Assembly (NCBI GenBank): GCA_037446165.1
Contig: JBBIJC010000010.1
Span: 1-39,590, forward strand
From: Parasulfuritortus sp037446165
Lineage (GTDB): Bacteria > Pseudomonadota > Gammaproteobacteria > Burkholderiales > Thiobacillaceae
Direction of reading: 5' to 3'
Length of the DNA: 39,590 nt
Shown here piece by piece: positions 1-9,300 of the stretch. The notes beneath the pieces are model-generated. The model did not search any database. It saw only the letters and a list, made by a program, of their open reading frames with translations, and was not told the origin of the DNA. The position numbers and the translations under genes are program-made. How positions within the stretch are numbered: position 1 is the stretch's first letter; each line of letters starts with the position of its first letter.

Positions 1-3000
1 AACTACACCTCGTTCTCCGACCGCGAGATTGCCCTGCGCCTGCTCGGCCCGGAGGGCTGGCGGCTGATCGAGGAACTGCGCGCCGAACGCAGGACCGGTC
101 GCTCAGCGCGGATGTTGTTCGAGGTGCTGGGCGATATCTGGGTGGTGTCGCGCAACCCCTATCTGGAAGACGACCTGCAAGCCAACCCGAAACGGCGTGA
201 CCTGCTGGTGGGTGCATTGCGTCACCGTTTAAGTGAAATCGAAGCGCGCCGTCAGGGCAATGAGCGGGTGGGCAGTCTGCTCAAGCTGGCCGGCCAGGCG
301 GTGGCTGCCTTTGCCGCCCATTTCGTCGAGACCGCCACCCTCCGCGCCGAAGTCACTCACAAACTGGGCCACCATACCCGGCGCGACAACATCGCCTTCG
401 ACGGCTATGCCCGCGTCTCGCACGTCACCGATGCCACCGACTGGCGGGTGGAGTACCCGTTTGTGGTGCTCTATCCGGACACCGAGGACGAAATTCCCGC
501 CCTGGTGAAGGGTTGCATCGAGGTCGGCCTCACGGTCATTCCACGCGGCGGCGGCACCGGCTACACCGGCGGCGCGGTGCCACTAACGCCGCGTTCGGCG
601 GTCATCAACACCGAGAAACTGGATTGGAAGTCGGCCATCGAGCCAGCCATCCTGCCCGGCCACAGCCAGCCGACACCGGTCATCCGCTGCGGCGCCGGCG
701 TGGTCACCCGCCGGGTGATGGAGGACGCGGAAGCGGCTGGCCTGGCCTTCGCCGTCGATCCCACGTCGGCCGACGCCTCCTGCATCGGCGGCAACGTGTC
801 GATGAACGCCGGCGGCAAGAAGGCCGTGCTCTGGGGCACCGCACTGGACAACCTGCATTCCTGGAAGATGGTGACGCCGGATGCTGACTGGCTGGAAGTC
901 ACCCGCCTCGACCACAACCTGGGCAAGATCCACGATGTCGAAACGGTGCGCTTCGAACTGCGCCGCTCGCACCCCGATGGCAGTGCCAGGGGTGAGCCGG
1001 AAATCCTGGCGATCCCCGGCCGGGTGTTCCGCAAGCTGGGCCTGGGCAAGGATGTCACCGACAAATTCCTGGCCGGCCTGCCCGGCATCCAGAAGGAAGG
1101 CTGCGACGGCCTGATTACTCAAGCCACGTTCATCCTGCACCGGATGCCGAAGCACGTCCGCACCGTCTGCCTGGAATTCTTCGGCCCGATCCATGATGCC
1201 GTGCCGGCCATCGTCGAGATCAAATCCCATCTCGACGCCCAGCCTGGCGGCGCGCTGCTGGCCGGCCTGGAACACATGGACGCCCGCTACATCAAGGCGG
1301 TCGGCTACGCCACCAAGGCCAACCGAACCGGCCGACCCAACATGGTGCTGATTGCCGATATCGCCGCCGACGATGAGGCCGCGGCAAACGCGGCTGCAAG
1401 CTTTGTCGTCGAGCGCGCCACGGCACGCGGCGGCGAAGGCTTCATTGCAGTCTCCGCCGAAGCACGCAAGAAATTCTGGCAGGACCGTTCCCGAACTGCA
1501 GCCATCGCGGCCCACACCAACGCCTTCAAGGTCAACGAGGACGTGGTCATCCCGCTCGACCGGCTGGGCGATTACAGCGACGGCGTGGAGCGCATCAACA
1601 TTGAGCTTTCCATCGCCAACAAGCTGGACCTGCTCGCGGCGCTGGAGGCCTTCTTCAAGGGCGACCTGCCGCTGGAAAACGACGACGAGGTCCATGCCGA
1701 TCCGCAACTGACCGAGGAGCGCCGGCAACGTGCCCTGCAACTGGTCGGGCGAGTCCGTAGCCGCTGGCTGGACCGGCTGGAGCACCTGGTCGAGGAACCC
1801 GTGTTCCGCGCCATCCAGAGGCACGAGGACCGCATTTCCTGGCGCAAGGAAGTGCGCGCCGAGCTGCGTCAGATCTTTACCGGCCGCGAGTACGAACCGG
1901 TGCTGTCGGCTGCCGACGCCATCCACAAGCAAGTTCTGAAAGGCCGCGTCTTCATTGCCCTGCACATGCACGCCGGCGACGGCAACGTGCACACCAACAT
2001 CCCGGTCAACTCCGACGACTACGCCATGCTGGCCACCGCCAACGCGGCCGTGGCGCGGATCATGCGGCTGGCGGTCGACCTGGGCGGGGTGATCTCGGGC
2101 GAGCACGGCATCGGCATCACCAAGCTGGAGTTCCTGCCGGAAGAAGCCGTGACCGCCTTCGCCAGCTACAAACACAAAGTAGATCCGGAAAATCGGTTCA
2201 ACAAGGGCAAGCTGGCCCGCGGCGGCGACCTGACCAACGCCTACACGCCCAGCTTCAGCCTGATGGAGACGGAGTCCATCATCATGGAGCAGTCCGAGAT
2301 CGGCGCCATCGCCGACTCGATCAAGGACTGCCTGCGCTGTGGCAAGTGCAAGCCGGTGTGCAACACCCACGTCCCGCGCGCCAACCTGCTCTACTCGCCG
2401 CGCAACAAGATCCTGGCCACCTCGCTCCTGATCGAGGCCTTCCTGTACGAGGAGCAGACCCGGCGCGGGGTCAGCCTCAAGCACTTCGACGAATTCAGCG
2501 ACGTGGCCGACCACTGCACCGTCTGCCACAAGTGCGTGAAGCCCTGCCCGGTAGACATCGATTTCGGCGATGTCTCGATGGCCATGCGCCACCTGCTCAA
2601 GAGTACCGGCAAGAAGAAGCCTTCGCTGATCAGCAAGGCGGCTCAACTCTTCCTCAACACCACCGACGACCGGCTCATCCGGCTGATGCGCAAGGGCATG
2701 ATCCAGTGGGGCTATCTTGGCCAGCAGCTGGGCTACGCGGTTGTCCAGCGGCTCGGACTGGCGCGCAACCAGAAACGCCTGCCGCCGGCCAGCCTGGGCA
2801 AACCCAGGGTCACCGAACAGGTTATCCATTTCGTCAACCGGCCGCTGGCCGCCCATATCCCGAGCAAGACCGCGCGGGCGCTGCTAGGCGTGGAAGATCC
2901 GAAGATCGTGCCCATTCTGCGCAACCCGGAACGCAATGGCGAGGACGCCGATGCCGTGTTCTACTTCCCCGGCTGCGGCTCGGAGCGGCTGTTCTCCCAG

Positions 3001-3735
3001 GTCGGCCTGGCCACCCTGGCCATGCTCTACGAGGTCGGCGCCCAGACCGTGCTGCCGCCCGGCTATCTGTGCTGCGGCTACCCGCAGACCTCGGTCGGCG
3101 ACCGCGAGAAGGGCGAGTCGATCACCACCACCAACCGCGTCCTGTTCCACCGGGTCGCCAACACGCTCAACTACCTCGATATCAAGACCGTGATCGTGTC
3201 CTGCGGCACCTGCATGGACCAGCTGCTGAAGTACCAGTTCGACAAGATCTTCCCCGGCTGCCGGCTGCTCGACATCCACGAGTACCTGGCCGAGAAGGGC
3301 GTCAAGCTGGATGGCGCCGACGGCGTGCGCTACATGTATCACGACCCCTGCCACAGCCCGATGAAGCTGGGCAATCCGCTCGACACGGCCAAGACCCTGC
3401 TCGGTGCCGACGTCAGGCTGTCCGAGCGCTGCTGCGGCGAGGCCGGCACCTTCGCCGCGACCCGGCCGGACATCGCCACCCAGGTCAAATTCCGCAAGGC
3501 CGAGGAGATTCAGCGCGTCGCCGGCAACCTGCGCGAGACGAGCCCGGGCACCAGCATCAAGCTGCTGACCTCCTGCCCGTCCTGCCTGCAGGGCCTGTCG
3601 CGCTACGAAAAGGAAGCCGGCGTCGAGGCCGACTACATCGTCATCGAACTGGCCAAGCGGCTGCTGGGCGAGGGCTGGATGGAACACTACCTGACCCGGG
3701 TCCAGCAGGGCGGCATCGAGAAGGTCCTGCTGTGA
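1..3735 (+). CDS. FAD-linked oxidase / Fe-S / CCG-domain fusion (DUF3683-type), 5' end missing
   Basis: The frame is open from base 1, so the start lies upstream; the first in-frame ATG (112) is internal. The visible part is 1244 codons. After an N-terminal region resembling DUF3683/DUF3400 comes an FAD-binding domain of the lactate/glycolate oxidase family with the loop PRGGGTGYTGG (about 544-576). The C-terminal oxidase domain has HMHAGDGNVH (about 1963-1992) and GEHGIG (about 2098-2115). Two 4Fe-4S motifs follow, CLRCGKCKPVC (from 2329) and CTVCHKCVKPCP (from 2515). Then come cysteine-rich CCG-type motifs: CCGYPQ (about 3070), CGTC (about 3200), CCGEAG (about 3430) and CPSC (about 3574). 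Known family role: oxidation of a 2-hydroxy acid such as D-lactate or glycolate, with electrons leaving through Fe-S centres. The actual substrate is unknown. It is a natural fusion of parts that are separate subunits (GlcD/GlcF-like) elsewhere. Its stop overlaps the next start. Confidence 0.88.
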   Translation, partial: NYTSFSDREIALRLLGPEGWRLIEELRAERRTGRSARMLFEVLGDIWVVSRNPYLEDDLQANPKRRDLLVGALRHRLSEIEARRQGNERVGSLLKLAGQAVAAFAAHFVETATLRAEVTHKLGHHTRRDNIAFDGYARVSHVTDATDWRVEYPFVVLYPDTEDEIPALVKGCIEVGLTVIPRGGGTGYTGGAVPLTPRSAVINTEKLDWKSAIEPAILPGHSQPTPVIRCGAGVVTRRVMEDAEAAGLAFAVDPTSADASCIGGNVSMNAGGKKAVLWGTALDNLHSWKMVTPDADWLEVTRLDHNLGKIHDVETVRFELRRSHPDGSARGEPEILAIPGRVFRKLGLGKDVTDKFLAGLPGIQKEGCDGLITQATFILHRMPKHVRTVCLEFFGPIHDAVPAIVEIKSHLDAQPGGALLAGLEHMDARYIKAVGYATKANRTGRPNMVLIADIAADDEAAANAAASFVVERATARGGEGFIAVSAEARKKFWQDRSRTAAIAAHTNAFKVNEDVVIPLDRLGDYSDGVERINIELSIANKLDLLAALEAFFKGDLPLENDDEVHADPQLTEERRQRALQLVGRVRSRWLDRLEHLVEEPVFRAIQRHEDRISWRKEVRAELRQIFTGREYEPVLSAADAIHKQVLKGRVFIALHMHAGDGNVHTNIPVNSDDYAMLATANAAVARIMRLAVDLGGVISGEHGIGITKLEFLPEEAVTAFASYKHKVDPENRFNKGKLARGGDLTNAYTPSFSLMETESIIMEQSEIGAIADSIKDCLRCGKCKPVCNTHVPRANLLYSPRNKILATSLLIEAFLYEEQTRRGVSLKHFDEFSDVADHCTVCHKCVKPCPVDIDFGDVSMAMRHLLKSTGKKKPSLISKAAQLFLNTTDDRLIRLMRKGMIQWGYLGQQLGYAVVQRLGLARNQKRLPPASLGKPRVTEQVIHFVNRPLAAHIPSKTARALLGVEDPKIVPILRNPERNGEDADAVFYFPGCGSERLFSQVGLATLAMLYEVGAQTVLPPGYLCCGYPQTSVGDREKGESITTTNRVLFHRVANTLNYLDIKTVIVSCGTCMDQLLKYQFDKIFPGCRLLDIHEYLAEKGVKLDGADGVRYMYHDPCHSPMKLGNPLDTAKTLLGADVRLSERCCGEAGTFAATRPDIATQVKFRKAEEIQRVAGNLRETSPGTSIKLLTSCPSCLQGLSRYEKEAGVEADYIVIELAKRLLGEGWMEHYLTRVQQGGIEKVLL

Positions 3736-4098
3736 GCGCCTGTCCGCTGTGCAACACGGCTGGCGAGGACATCCTCTGGCAGGACGATTTCTGCCGCGTG
3801 ATTCTGGTCGGCGATGCTGACTATCCGGGCTTCTGCCGAGTGATCCTGAACCGCCACATCAAGGAAATGACCGACCTGCCGCCGCTCGAGCGGCAACGCA
3901 TGATGATCACGGTGCTGAAGGTGGAGGCGACGTTGCGGGAAATGCTGCACCCGGACAAGATCAACCTGGCCAGCCTGGGCAACATGGTGCCGCATCTGCA
4001 CTGGCATGTGATCCCGCGTTTCGCGGATGACAAGCACTTCCCGGATGCCGTCTGGGCACCGGCACGCCGTTCCGGCACGGCACACCACGCTGACGATC

Positions 4099-5436
<1,338 letters not shown>

Positions 5437-5470
5437 CGAAGTGTGTCCTGAAGTGAATACAGCCGGGATT

Positions 5471-6163
5471 CTAGTTCAATGTCGCCGAGAGTCGGTATCC
5501 CGCACCGCGCACGGTCTGGATAAGTCGGTCGTGACTGCTCACCTCGAGGGCGCTGCGCAGTCGCCGGATATGCACGTCGACGGTGCGCTCTTCCACGAAG
5601 ACATGGTCGCCCCAGACATGATCGAGCAACTGGGAGCGCGAGTAGACCCGCTCGGGATGGGTCATGAAGAAGTGCAGCAGGCGGAACTCGGTCGGTCCGA
5701 GGTCGAGCGCCTTGTCGTCGCCAAACACCCGGTGGCTGATCGGGTCGAGCTTGAGGCCGCCGATCTCGACCGGGTCTTCAGTCATCTCCGGCGCCCGGCG
5801 GCGCAACACCGCCTTGATCCGGGCCATCAGTTCGCGCGGCGAAAAGGGCTTGGTGATGTAATCGTCGGCGCCGGTATCCAGACCCTGCACCTTGTCCCGT
5901 TCCTCGGTCCGTGCGGTCAGCATGATGATGGGGATGGAGCGGAGCCGGGCATCGGCGCGAATCCGCTTGGCCACCTCGATGCCGGACATGCCGGGCAGCA
6001 TCCAGTCGAGCAGGATCAGGTCCGGCAGGGCGCCGCGTAACAGGCTCATGGCGTCCTCGCCGTCACCGGCGACGATGACATCGTGACCGTGCTGGCCAAG
6101 ATTGAATTTGAGTACTTCCTGGATACCGGGCTCGTCTTCAACAACCAGAATGGTGGCTGACAT
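5471..6163 (-). CDS. phoB: Phosphate-regulon response regulator PhoB
   Basis: A 230-residue OmpR/PhoB-type regulator. The receiver domain (1-120) has the acidic pocket VVEDE, phosphoacceptor Asp53 in LILLDWMLPG, and Lys105 in ITKPF. A winged-helix DNA-binding domain follows (about 130-228), with the typical RTVDVHIRRLR and VRGAGYRL. It activates genes for phosphate uptake and scavenging by binding Pho boxes. The start is supported by a strong GGGGAGG about 5 bases before the ATG. A three-repeat Pho box (6201-6229) lies 37 bases upstream, so the operon is probably autoregulated. phoR follows immediately. Confidence 0.96.
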   Translation of the reverse strand: MSATILVVEDEPGIQEVLKFNLGQHGHDVIVAGDGEDAMSLLRGALPDLILLDWMLPGMSGIEVAKRIRADARLRSIPIIMLTARTEERDKVQGLDTGADDYITKPFSPRELMARIKAVLRRRAPEMTEDPVEIGGLKLDPISHRVFGDDKALDLGPTEFRLLHFFMTHPERVYSRSQLLDHVWGDHVFVEERTVDVHIRRLRSALEVSSHDRLIQTVRGAGYRLSATLN

Positions 6164-6200
6164 GGCGGCCTCCCCGACAAATAGATGAGATCGCCATCTT

Positions 6201-6229
6201 ATGACGTTTGTATGAACATTATATGACAG
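6201..6229 (-). promoter_or_regulatory. Pho box, three direct repeats, upstream of phoB
   Basis: Read on the minus strand, the segment begins CTGTCATATAAT and carries three TCAT cores spaced exactly 11 bases apart (TGTCAT, GTTCAT, CGTCAT). This matches the PhoB site architecture, direct 11-base repeats near CTGTCAT with an AT-rich spacer. It sits 37 bases upstream of the phoB ATG. PhoB would bind it to autoactivate phoBR when phosphate is low; that use is inferred from position and pattern. Confidence 0.82.
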
Positions 6230-6258
6230 CCAAAACGGTCCCCTGCTGTCGGGCGGGG

Positions 6259-6287
6259 CTTGAATCCTGGCCTCGCTGACCCATATT
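6259..6287 (+). promoter_or_regulatory. Sigma-32-type heat-shock promoter of hsp20
   Basis: The -35 element CTTGAAT (6259-6265) is followed after 13 bases by ACCCATAT (6279-6286). This is one base away from the sigma-32 consensus CTTGAAA - N13-14 - CCCCATNT. The predicted transcription start near 6293 gives a leader of about 54 bases before the hsp20 ATG. The match and the downstream heat-shock gene support each other; RpoH itself is not in the window. Confidence 0.78.
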
Positions 6288-6299
6288 CAAATCGAGGAA

Positions 6300-6317
6300 G
6301 GGATCAGTCTCGATCCC
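6300..6317 (+). other. Stem-loop at the 5' end of the hsp20 leader
   Basis: A perfect 6-base inverted repeat, GGGATC, loop AGTCTC, GATCCC, begins a few bases after the predicted heat-shock transcription start. It could stabilise the transcript. It does not enclose the ribosome-binding site at 6337-6341, so a classical RNA thermometer that hides the SD is not supported by this hairpin alone. Confidence 0.45.
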
Positions 6318-6346
6318 GTTGTTAACCAGGAAAAATGGAGGACATC

Positions 6347-6781
6347 ATGGCCAATATCGTACGTCGCGACCCGTTTGCAGTTGATGATCTGTTTGACGAT
6401 CTGATGAAGGGGTTCTTTGTCCGTCCGGTACGCTATCCGGGTGGTGAAGCGCCAGTAGTCCAGATCAAGATGGACGTCAAGGAGGACGACAAGTCCTACA
6501 CCGTCCATGCCGAGATTCCGGGCGTCAACAAGGAAGACATCCACGTCAACGTGGAAGGCAACAACGTATCCATCAGTGCCGAGGTCAAGAAGGAGGCCGA
6601 GCGCAAGGAAGGCGAGAAAGTCATCCACAGCGAGCGTTATTACGGCAAGGTCTACCGCAGTTTCACGCTGGGCCAGGAAGTGGACGACAGCAATGCCAAG
6701 GCCAGGTTCGATAATGGGGTGCTGGAGCTGGTGCTGCCCAAGCGGACCGGAACCGCGGCCCGGCGGCTGAATGTTGAATAA
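6347..6781 (+). CDS. Small heat-shock protein, Hsp20/alpha-crystallin family
   Basis: A 144-residue ATP-independent holdase chaperone of the IbpA/Hsp20 type. The alpha-crystallin domain spans about residues 38-135. It has the conserved AEIPGVNKEDIHV and NGVLELVLPK, the last being the end of the domain. The C-terminal tail lacks a clear I-x-I/V motif; the protein ends RRLNVE. The ATG at 6347 is preferred over the one four codons upstream because a GGAGG (6337-6341) lies at the right distance from it. It is a single gene with its own sigma-32-type promoter and a strong terminator, so a stand-alone heat-induced unit. It binds unfolding proteins in the cytoplasm. Confidence 0.95.
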   Translation: MANIVRRDPFAVDDLFDDLMKGFFVRPVRYPGGEAPVVQIKMDVKEDDKSYTVHAEIPGVNKEDIHVNVEGNNVSISAEVKKEAERKEGEKVIHSERYYGKVYRSFTLGQEVDDSNAKARFDNGVLELVLPKRTGTAARRLNVE

Positions 6782-6799
6782 GGGATAAATTTCCCTTGC

Positions 6800-6828
6800 G
6801 AGGGCGGCACTTGCCGCCCTCTTCTTTT
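6800..6828 (+). terminator. Intrinsic terminator after hsp20
   Basis: A GC-rich inverted repeat, GAGGGCGGCA then TGCCGCCCTC, is followed by TTCTTTT. The arms leave a two-base gap, so the inner pairs probably open to form a larger loop. It ends the hsp20 transcript 19 bases after the stop codon and separates it from argB. Confidence 0.88.
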
Positions 6829-6829
6829 G

Positions 6830-6835
6830 TAGAAT
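6830..6835 (+). promoter_or_regulatory. Possible -10 element for argB (TAGAAT)
   Basis: TAGAAT followed by CGCAG lies immediately after the hsp20 terminator and 29 bases before the argB ATG. No good -35 element is visible. It resembles TATAAT-CG motifs at 8830, 13047 and 15968 in this window, which is the main support. Confidence 0.4.
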
Positions 6836-6864
6836 CGCAGCCATCCCTTAAAACGAAAGCCGCC

Positions 6865-7752
6865 ATGTCCATTTCCCTGCTCTCCCCCACCGACAAGGCC
6901 AAGGTCATCGCCGAGGCCCTGCCCTACATCCAGCGCTTCTGGGACAAGACCGTGGTGATCAAATATGGCGGCAACGCCATGACCGATCCCACCTTGCAAG
7001 CCGCCTTCGCCCGCGACGTGGTGCTTCTGAAGCTGGTTGGCCTGAATCCGGTCGTGGTCCACGGCGGTGGTCCGCAGATTGAAGAGCTGCTGAAGAAAGT
7101 GGGCAAGAAGGGCGAGTTCATCCAGGGCATGCGGGTGACCGACGCCGAGACCATGGACGTGGTCGAGATGGTGCTCGGCGGCCAGGTCAACAAGGACATC
7201 GTCAACCTGATCAACCTGGCCGGCGGCAAGGCCGTCGGCCTGACTGGCGTCGACGGCCGCTTCATCCGGGCCAAGAAGTTGATGATGGAAAACAAGGACC
7301 ATCCCGGCGACCTGATCGACATCGGCCAGGTTGGCGAGATCACCAAGATCGACCCCAGCCTGATTGCCTTCCTCGATTCCGGCGATTTCATCCCGGTGAT
7401 CGCGCCGATCGGCGTGGGCGAAGAGGGCGAGACCTACAACATCAACGCCGACGTGGTCGCCGGCAAGCTGGCCGAAGTGCTCAAGGCCGAGAAGCTGGTG
7501 CTGCTCACCAACACCCCGGGCGTGCTCGACAAGAACGGCCAGCTGCTCACCGGGCTGACCCCCAAGAAGATCGACGAACTGGTTGCCGACGGCACCCTGT
7601 CCGGCGGCATGCTGCCCAAGATCAGTTCGGCCCTGGATGCGGCCAAGAGCGGGGTGCCGGCGGTCCACATCATCGATGGCCGGGTCGAACACTGCCTGCT
7701 GCTGGAAATCATGACCGATCAGGGCGTCGGCACCCTGATCAAGTCGTCCTGA
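6865..7752 (+). CDS. argB: Acetylglutamate kinase ArgB
   Basis: A 295-residue amino-acid kinase, the usual length. It phosphorylates N-acetyl-L-glutamate with ATP, the second step of the acetylated arginine pathway, in the cytoplasm. Visible motifs are VVIKYGGNAM near residues 30-39 (phosphate-binding lysine and glycine loop), VVHGGGPQI (about 74-82), the substrate region GMRVTDAETM, and the C-terminal ATP-binding part with GVPAVHIIDGRVEH. The ATG at 6865 gives the family's usual N-terminal helix, which in arginine-sensitive hexameric enzymes takes part in feedback control; sensitivity here is inferred. Its stop codon abuts the stop of the convergent next gene with no space. Confidence 0.96.
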   Translation: MSISLLSPTDKAKVIAEALPYIQRFWDKTVVIKYGGNAMTDPTLQAAFARDVVLLKLVGLNPVVVHGGGPQIEELLKKVGKKGEFIQGMRVTDAETMDVVEMVLGGQVNKDIVNLINLAGGKAVGLTGVDGRFIRAKKLMMENKDHPGDLIDIGQVGEITKIDPSLIAFLDSGDFIPVIAPIGVGEEGETYNINADVVAGKLAEVLKAEKLVLLTNTPGVLDKNGQLLTGLTPKKIDELVADGTLSGGMLPKISSALDAAKSGVPAVHIIDGRVEHCLLLEIMTDQGVGTLIKSS

Positions 7753-8802
7753 TCAGCATTTGACCCGCGGATCGAGCCTGGCCTCGACGGCCGGGCCGAT
7801 GCCGTCGCCCAGTTCGCCATGCAGGGCCAACAGGGCATCGACTTCCGCCTTCCAGCGTTCGCGTCCCTGCGCGGCCGCGTCCCGTAGAACATCCAGGTCA
7901 GCCTGCGCCAACCAGCCCTGATAGGCCGCCATCAACTCCGGCGCGAGTTTGCGCCGCATGCCGACCAGATTGGCGAAATAGAAATGGATTGCGGCCGGCT
8001 CGCCGCGCTCGATCAGGCCCGGCAGGGTCGACAGGCTATCGGCATACAGGTCGCGCACCGCCCGGACCATGATTTCGGCCCGGCTCTGGATCACGGCCAC
8101 CAGCAGGTTTTCCCAGGCCGGACCAAGCGCCTCGCCGACCCGCGCCTCGCCCAGTTCATGCTGGATGACCGATTCGGTTTCGGTTGCAGTCATCGCATCG
8201 AGCGCGGCCTCGGGCGCCGAGTCGAACGGATAGCAGGCCAGGGCCCGGCCCATGGCGTCGTTCTTCTTGTTCCAGCGCCATTCCTCGTATTTCTCCCACA
8301 GCCAGCGGCGCAACGCCTCGGCACGGATGAAGATGGTGCGGTCCAGATACATGCCCGGTGGCGCTTCCAGATCGCGTGCCAGCTCCCGGCCCGAGACATA
8401 GATCTCGAAGCCGTGGCGCGCTTCCTGGCGCGCCAGTTCACCCAGGAAAAAGTGCGGTTTGCAGTGCCGACCGTAACCACCGCTGTAGACCAGGCCGCGC
8501 TCCAGCAACGCGCTATTGATCCGGCGCGACTCGAATGGATCGACCTCGTCTCCGGCCAGCGGGATCGGCACATAGGGCGCCATCTCGATTCCGTCCCATA
8601 GCTGACCGCGCACATTCATCCATTCGCCCACTTCGCTGCGCGGCATTTCCCGGGTCAGCGGGATGGCCTTCTCCCAGCGATACAGCTCGCGCATCTTGAG
8701 CAGGAAGGTGCACAGGGTCAGGTCGCCAGCGTGCTGGGCATCCGAGATATGGCAGTTTTGCCGGACAGCACCGACAATGGCATCCAGATTGAAATCAGAC
8801 AT
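7753..8802 (-). CDS. Conserved hypothetical protein (resembles Sfum_1244-type family)
   Basis: A 349-residue soluble protein with no signal peptide or membrane segment. From memory it resembles a conserved family named after Syntrophobacter Sfum_1244, starting MSDFNLDAIVGAVRQNCHIS; the function is unknown. It is rich in Trp, Arg and Glu, has a His/Cys-containing stretch YGRHCKPHFF near residue 115, and a helical C-terminal half. The ATG at 8802 is chosen because similarity starts there; a longer open frame upstream only shadows the EVE gene. The SD is weak. A TATAAT lies on its strand about 30 bases upstream. It is divergent from the EVE gene and converges on argB with zero gap. Confidence 0.75.
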   Translation of the reverse strand: MSDFNLDAIVGAVRQNCHISDAQHAGDLTLCTFLLKMRELYRWEKAIPLTREMPRSEVGEWMNVRGQLWDGIEMAPYVPIPLAGDEVDPFESRRINSALLERGLVYSGGYGRHCKPHFFLGELARQEARHGFEIYVSGRELARDLEAPPGMYLDRTIFIRAEALRRWLWEKYEEWRWNKKNDAMGRALACYPFDSAPEAALDAMTATETESVIQHELGEARVGEALGPAWENLLVAVIQSRAEIMVRAVRDLYADSLSTLPGLIERGEPAAIHFYFANLVGMRRKLAPELMAAYQGWLAQADLDVLRDAAAQGRERWKAEVDALLALHGELGDGIGPAVEARLDPRVKC

Positions 8803-8829
8803 GGCAGAATATCCGATGGATTTTGTCGG

Positions 8830-8835
8830 ATTATA
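8830..8835 (-). promoter_or_regulatory. Possible -10 element (TATAAT) for the conserved hypothetical gene
   Basis: A perfect TATAAT followed by CCGAC is read on the minus strand, 27 bases upstream of the ATG at 8802. No convincing -35 is seen at 16-18 bases. The position between two divergent genes is right for a promoter. Confidence 0.45.
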
Positions 8836-8850
8836 GGCTGGAGATAAAAA

Positions 8851-9300
8851 ATGCGTTACTGGTTGATGAAAAGCGAGCCCTCGGATTTCAGCATCGACGA
8901 TCTGGTCCGGGATGGTTTTGTGCCGTGGTACGGTGTGCGCAATTATCAGGCGCGCAATTTCATGCGCGACCAGATGCGGGTCGGCGACGGCGTGCTGTTC
9001 TATCACTCGACCTGCGCCGAACCCGGCATCGCCGGCCTGGCCGAGGTCGGCAAGCTGGCCTACCCGGATGCCACCCAGTTCGACCCGGACAACAAGTATT
9101 TCGACCCCAAGGCCACGCCCGAAAATCCGCGCTGGTTCAACGTCGACGTAAAGATCGTGAACAAGACCCGGCTGATGCCCTTGTCCGAGATCCGGCAATA
9201 CCCCGAACTGGCCAACATGCGCATCCTGGCCAAGGGCAATCGGCTGTCGATCACCCCGGTCGATCCGGACGAATGGCGGTTCATCCTGAAGCGGCTATGA
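8851..9300 (+). CDS. EVE-domain protein
   Basis: A 149-residue protein consisting almost entirely of an EVE domain, the PUA-like fold of human THYN1. The hallmark N-terminus RYWLMKSEPSDFSIDDL is followed by WYGVRNYQARNFMR and the conserved FYHS. EVE domains bind modified bases in DNA or RNA through an aromatic pocket; the ligand of this stand-alone bacterial type is unknown. A GGAG 6 bases before the ATG supports the start. The stop overlaps the start of the TauE-type gene (ATGA), so the two are translationally coupled. Confidence 0.93.
   Translation: MRYWLMKSEPSDFSIDDLVRDGFVPWYGVRNYQARNFMRDQMRVGDGVLFYHSTCAEPGIAGLAEVGKLAYPDATQFDPDNKYFDPKATPENPRWFNVDVKIVNKTRLMPLSEIRQYPELANMRILAKGNRLSITPVDPDEWRFILKRL

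Noticed and set aside
583..2856. Long open frame of 757 codons on the minus strand
   Set aside because: It is antisense to the FAD/Fe-S oxidase gene, which has clear motifs throughout; the frame is a by-product of high GC content and shows no family features.
2346..3731. Upstream extension of the HIT reading frame
   Set aside because: It lies entirely within the oxidase gene in another frame; HIT similarity begins at the GTG at 3732.
6300..6317. RNA thermometer in the hsp20 leader
   Set aside because: The visible hairpin does not pair with the SD or the start codon, so heat-controlled translation is not supported.
6335..6346. ATG at 6335 as the hsp20 start
   Set aside because: The GGAGG SD would fall within the coding sequence; it is correctly placed for the ATG at 6347.
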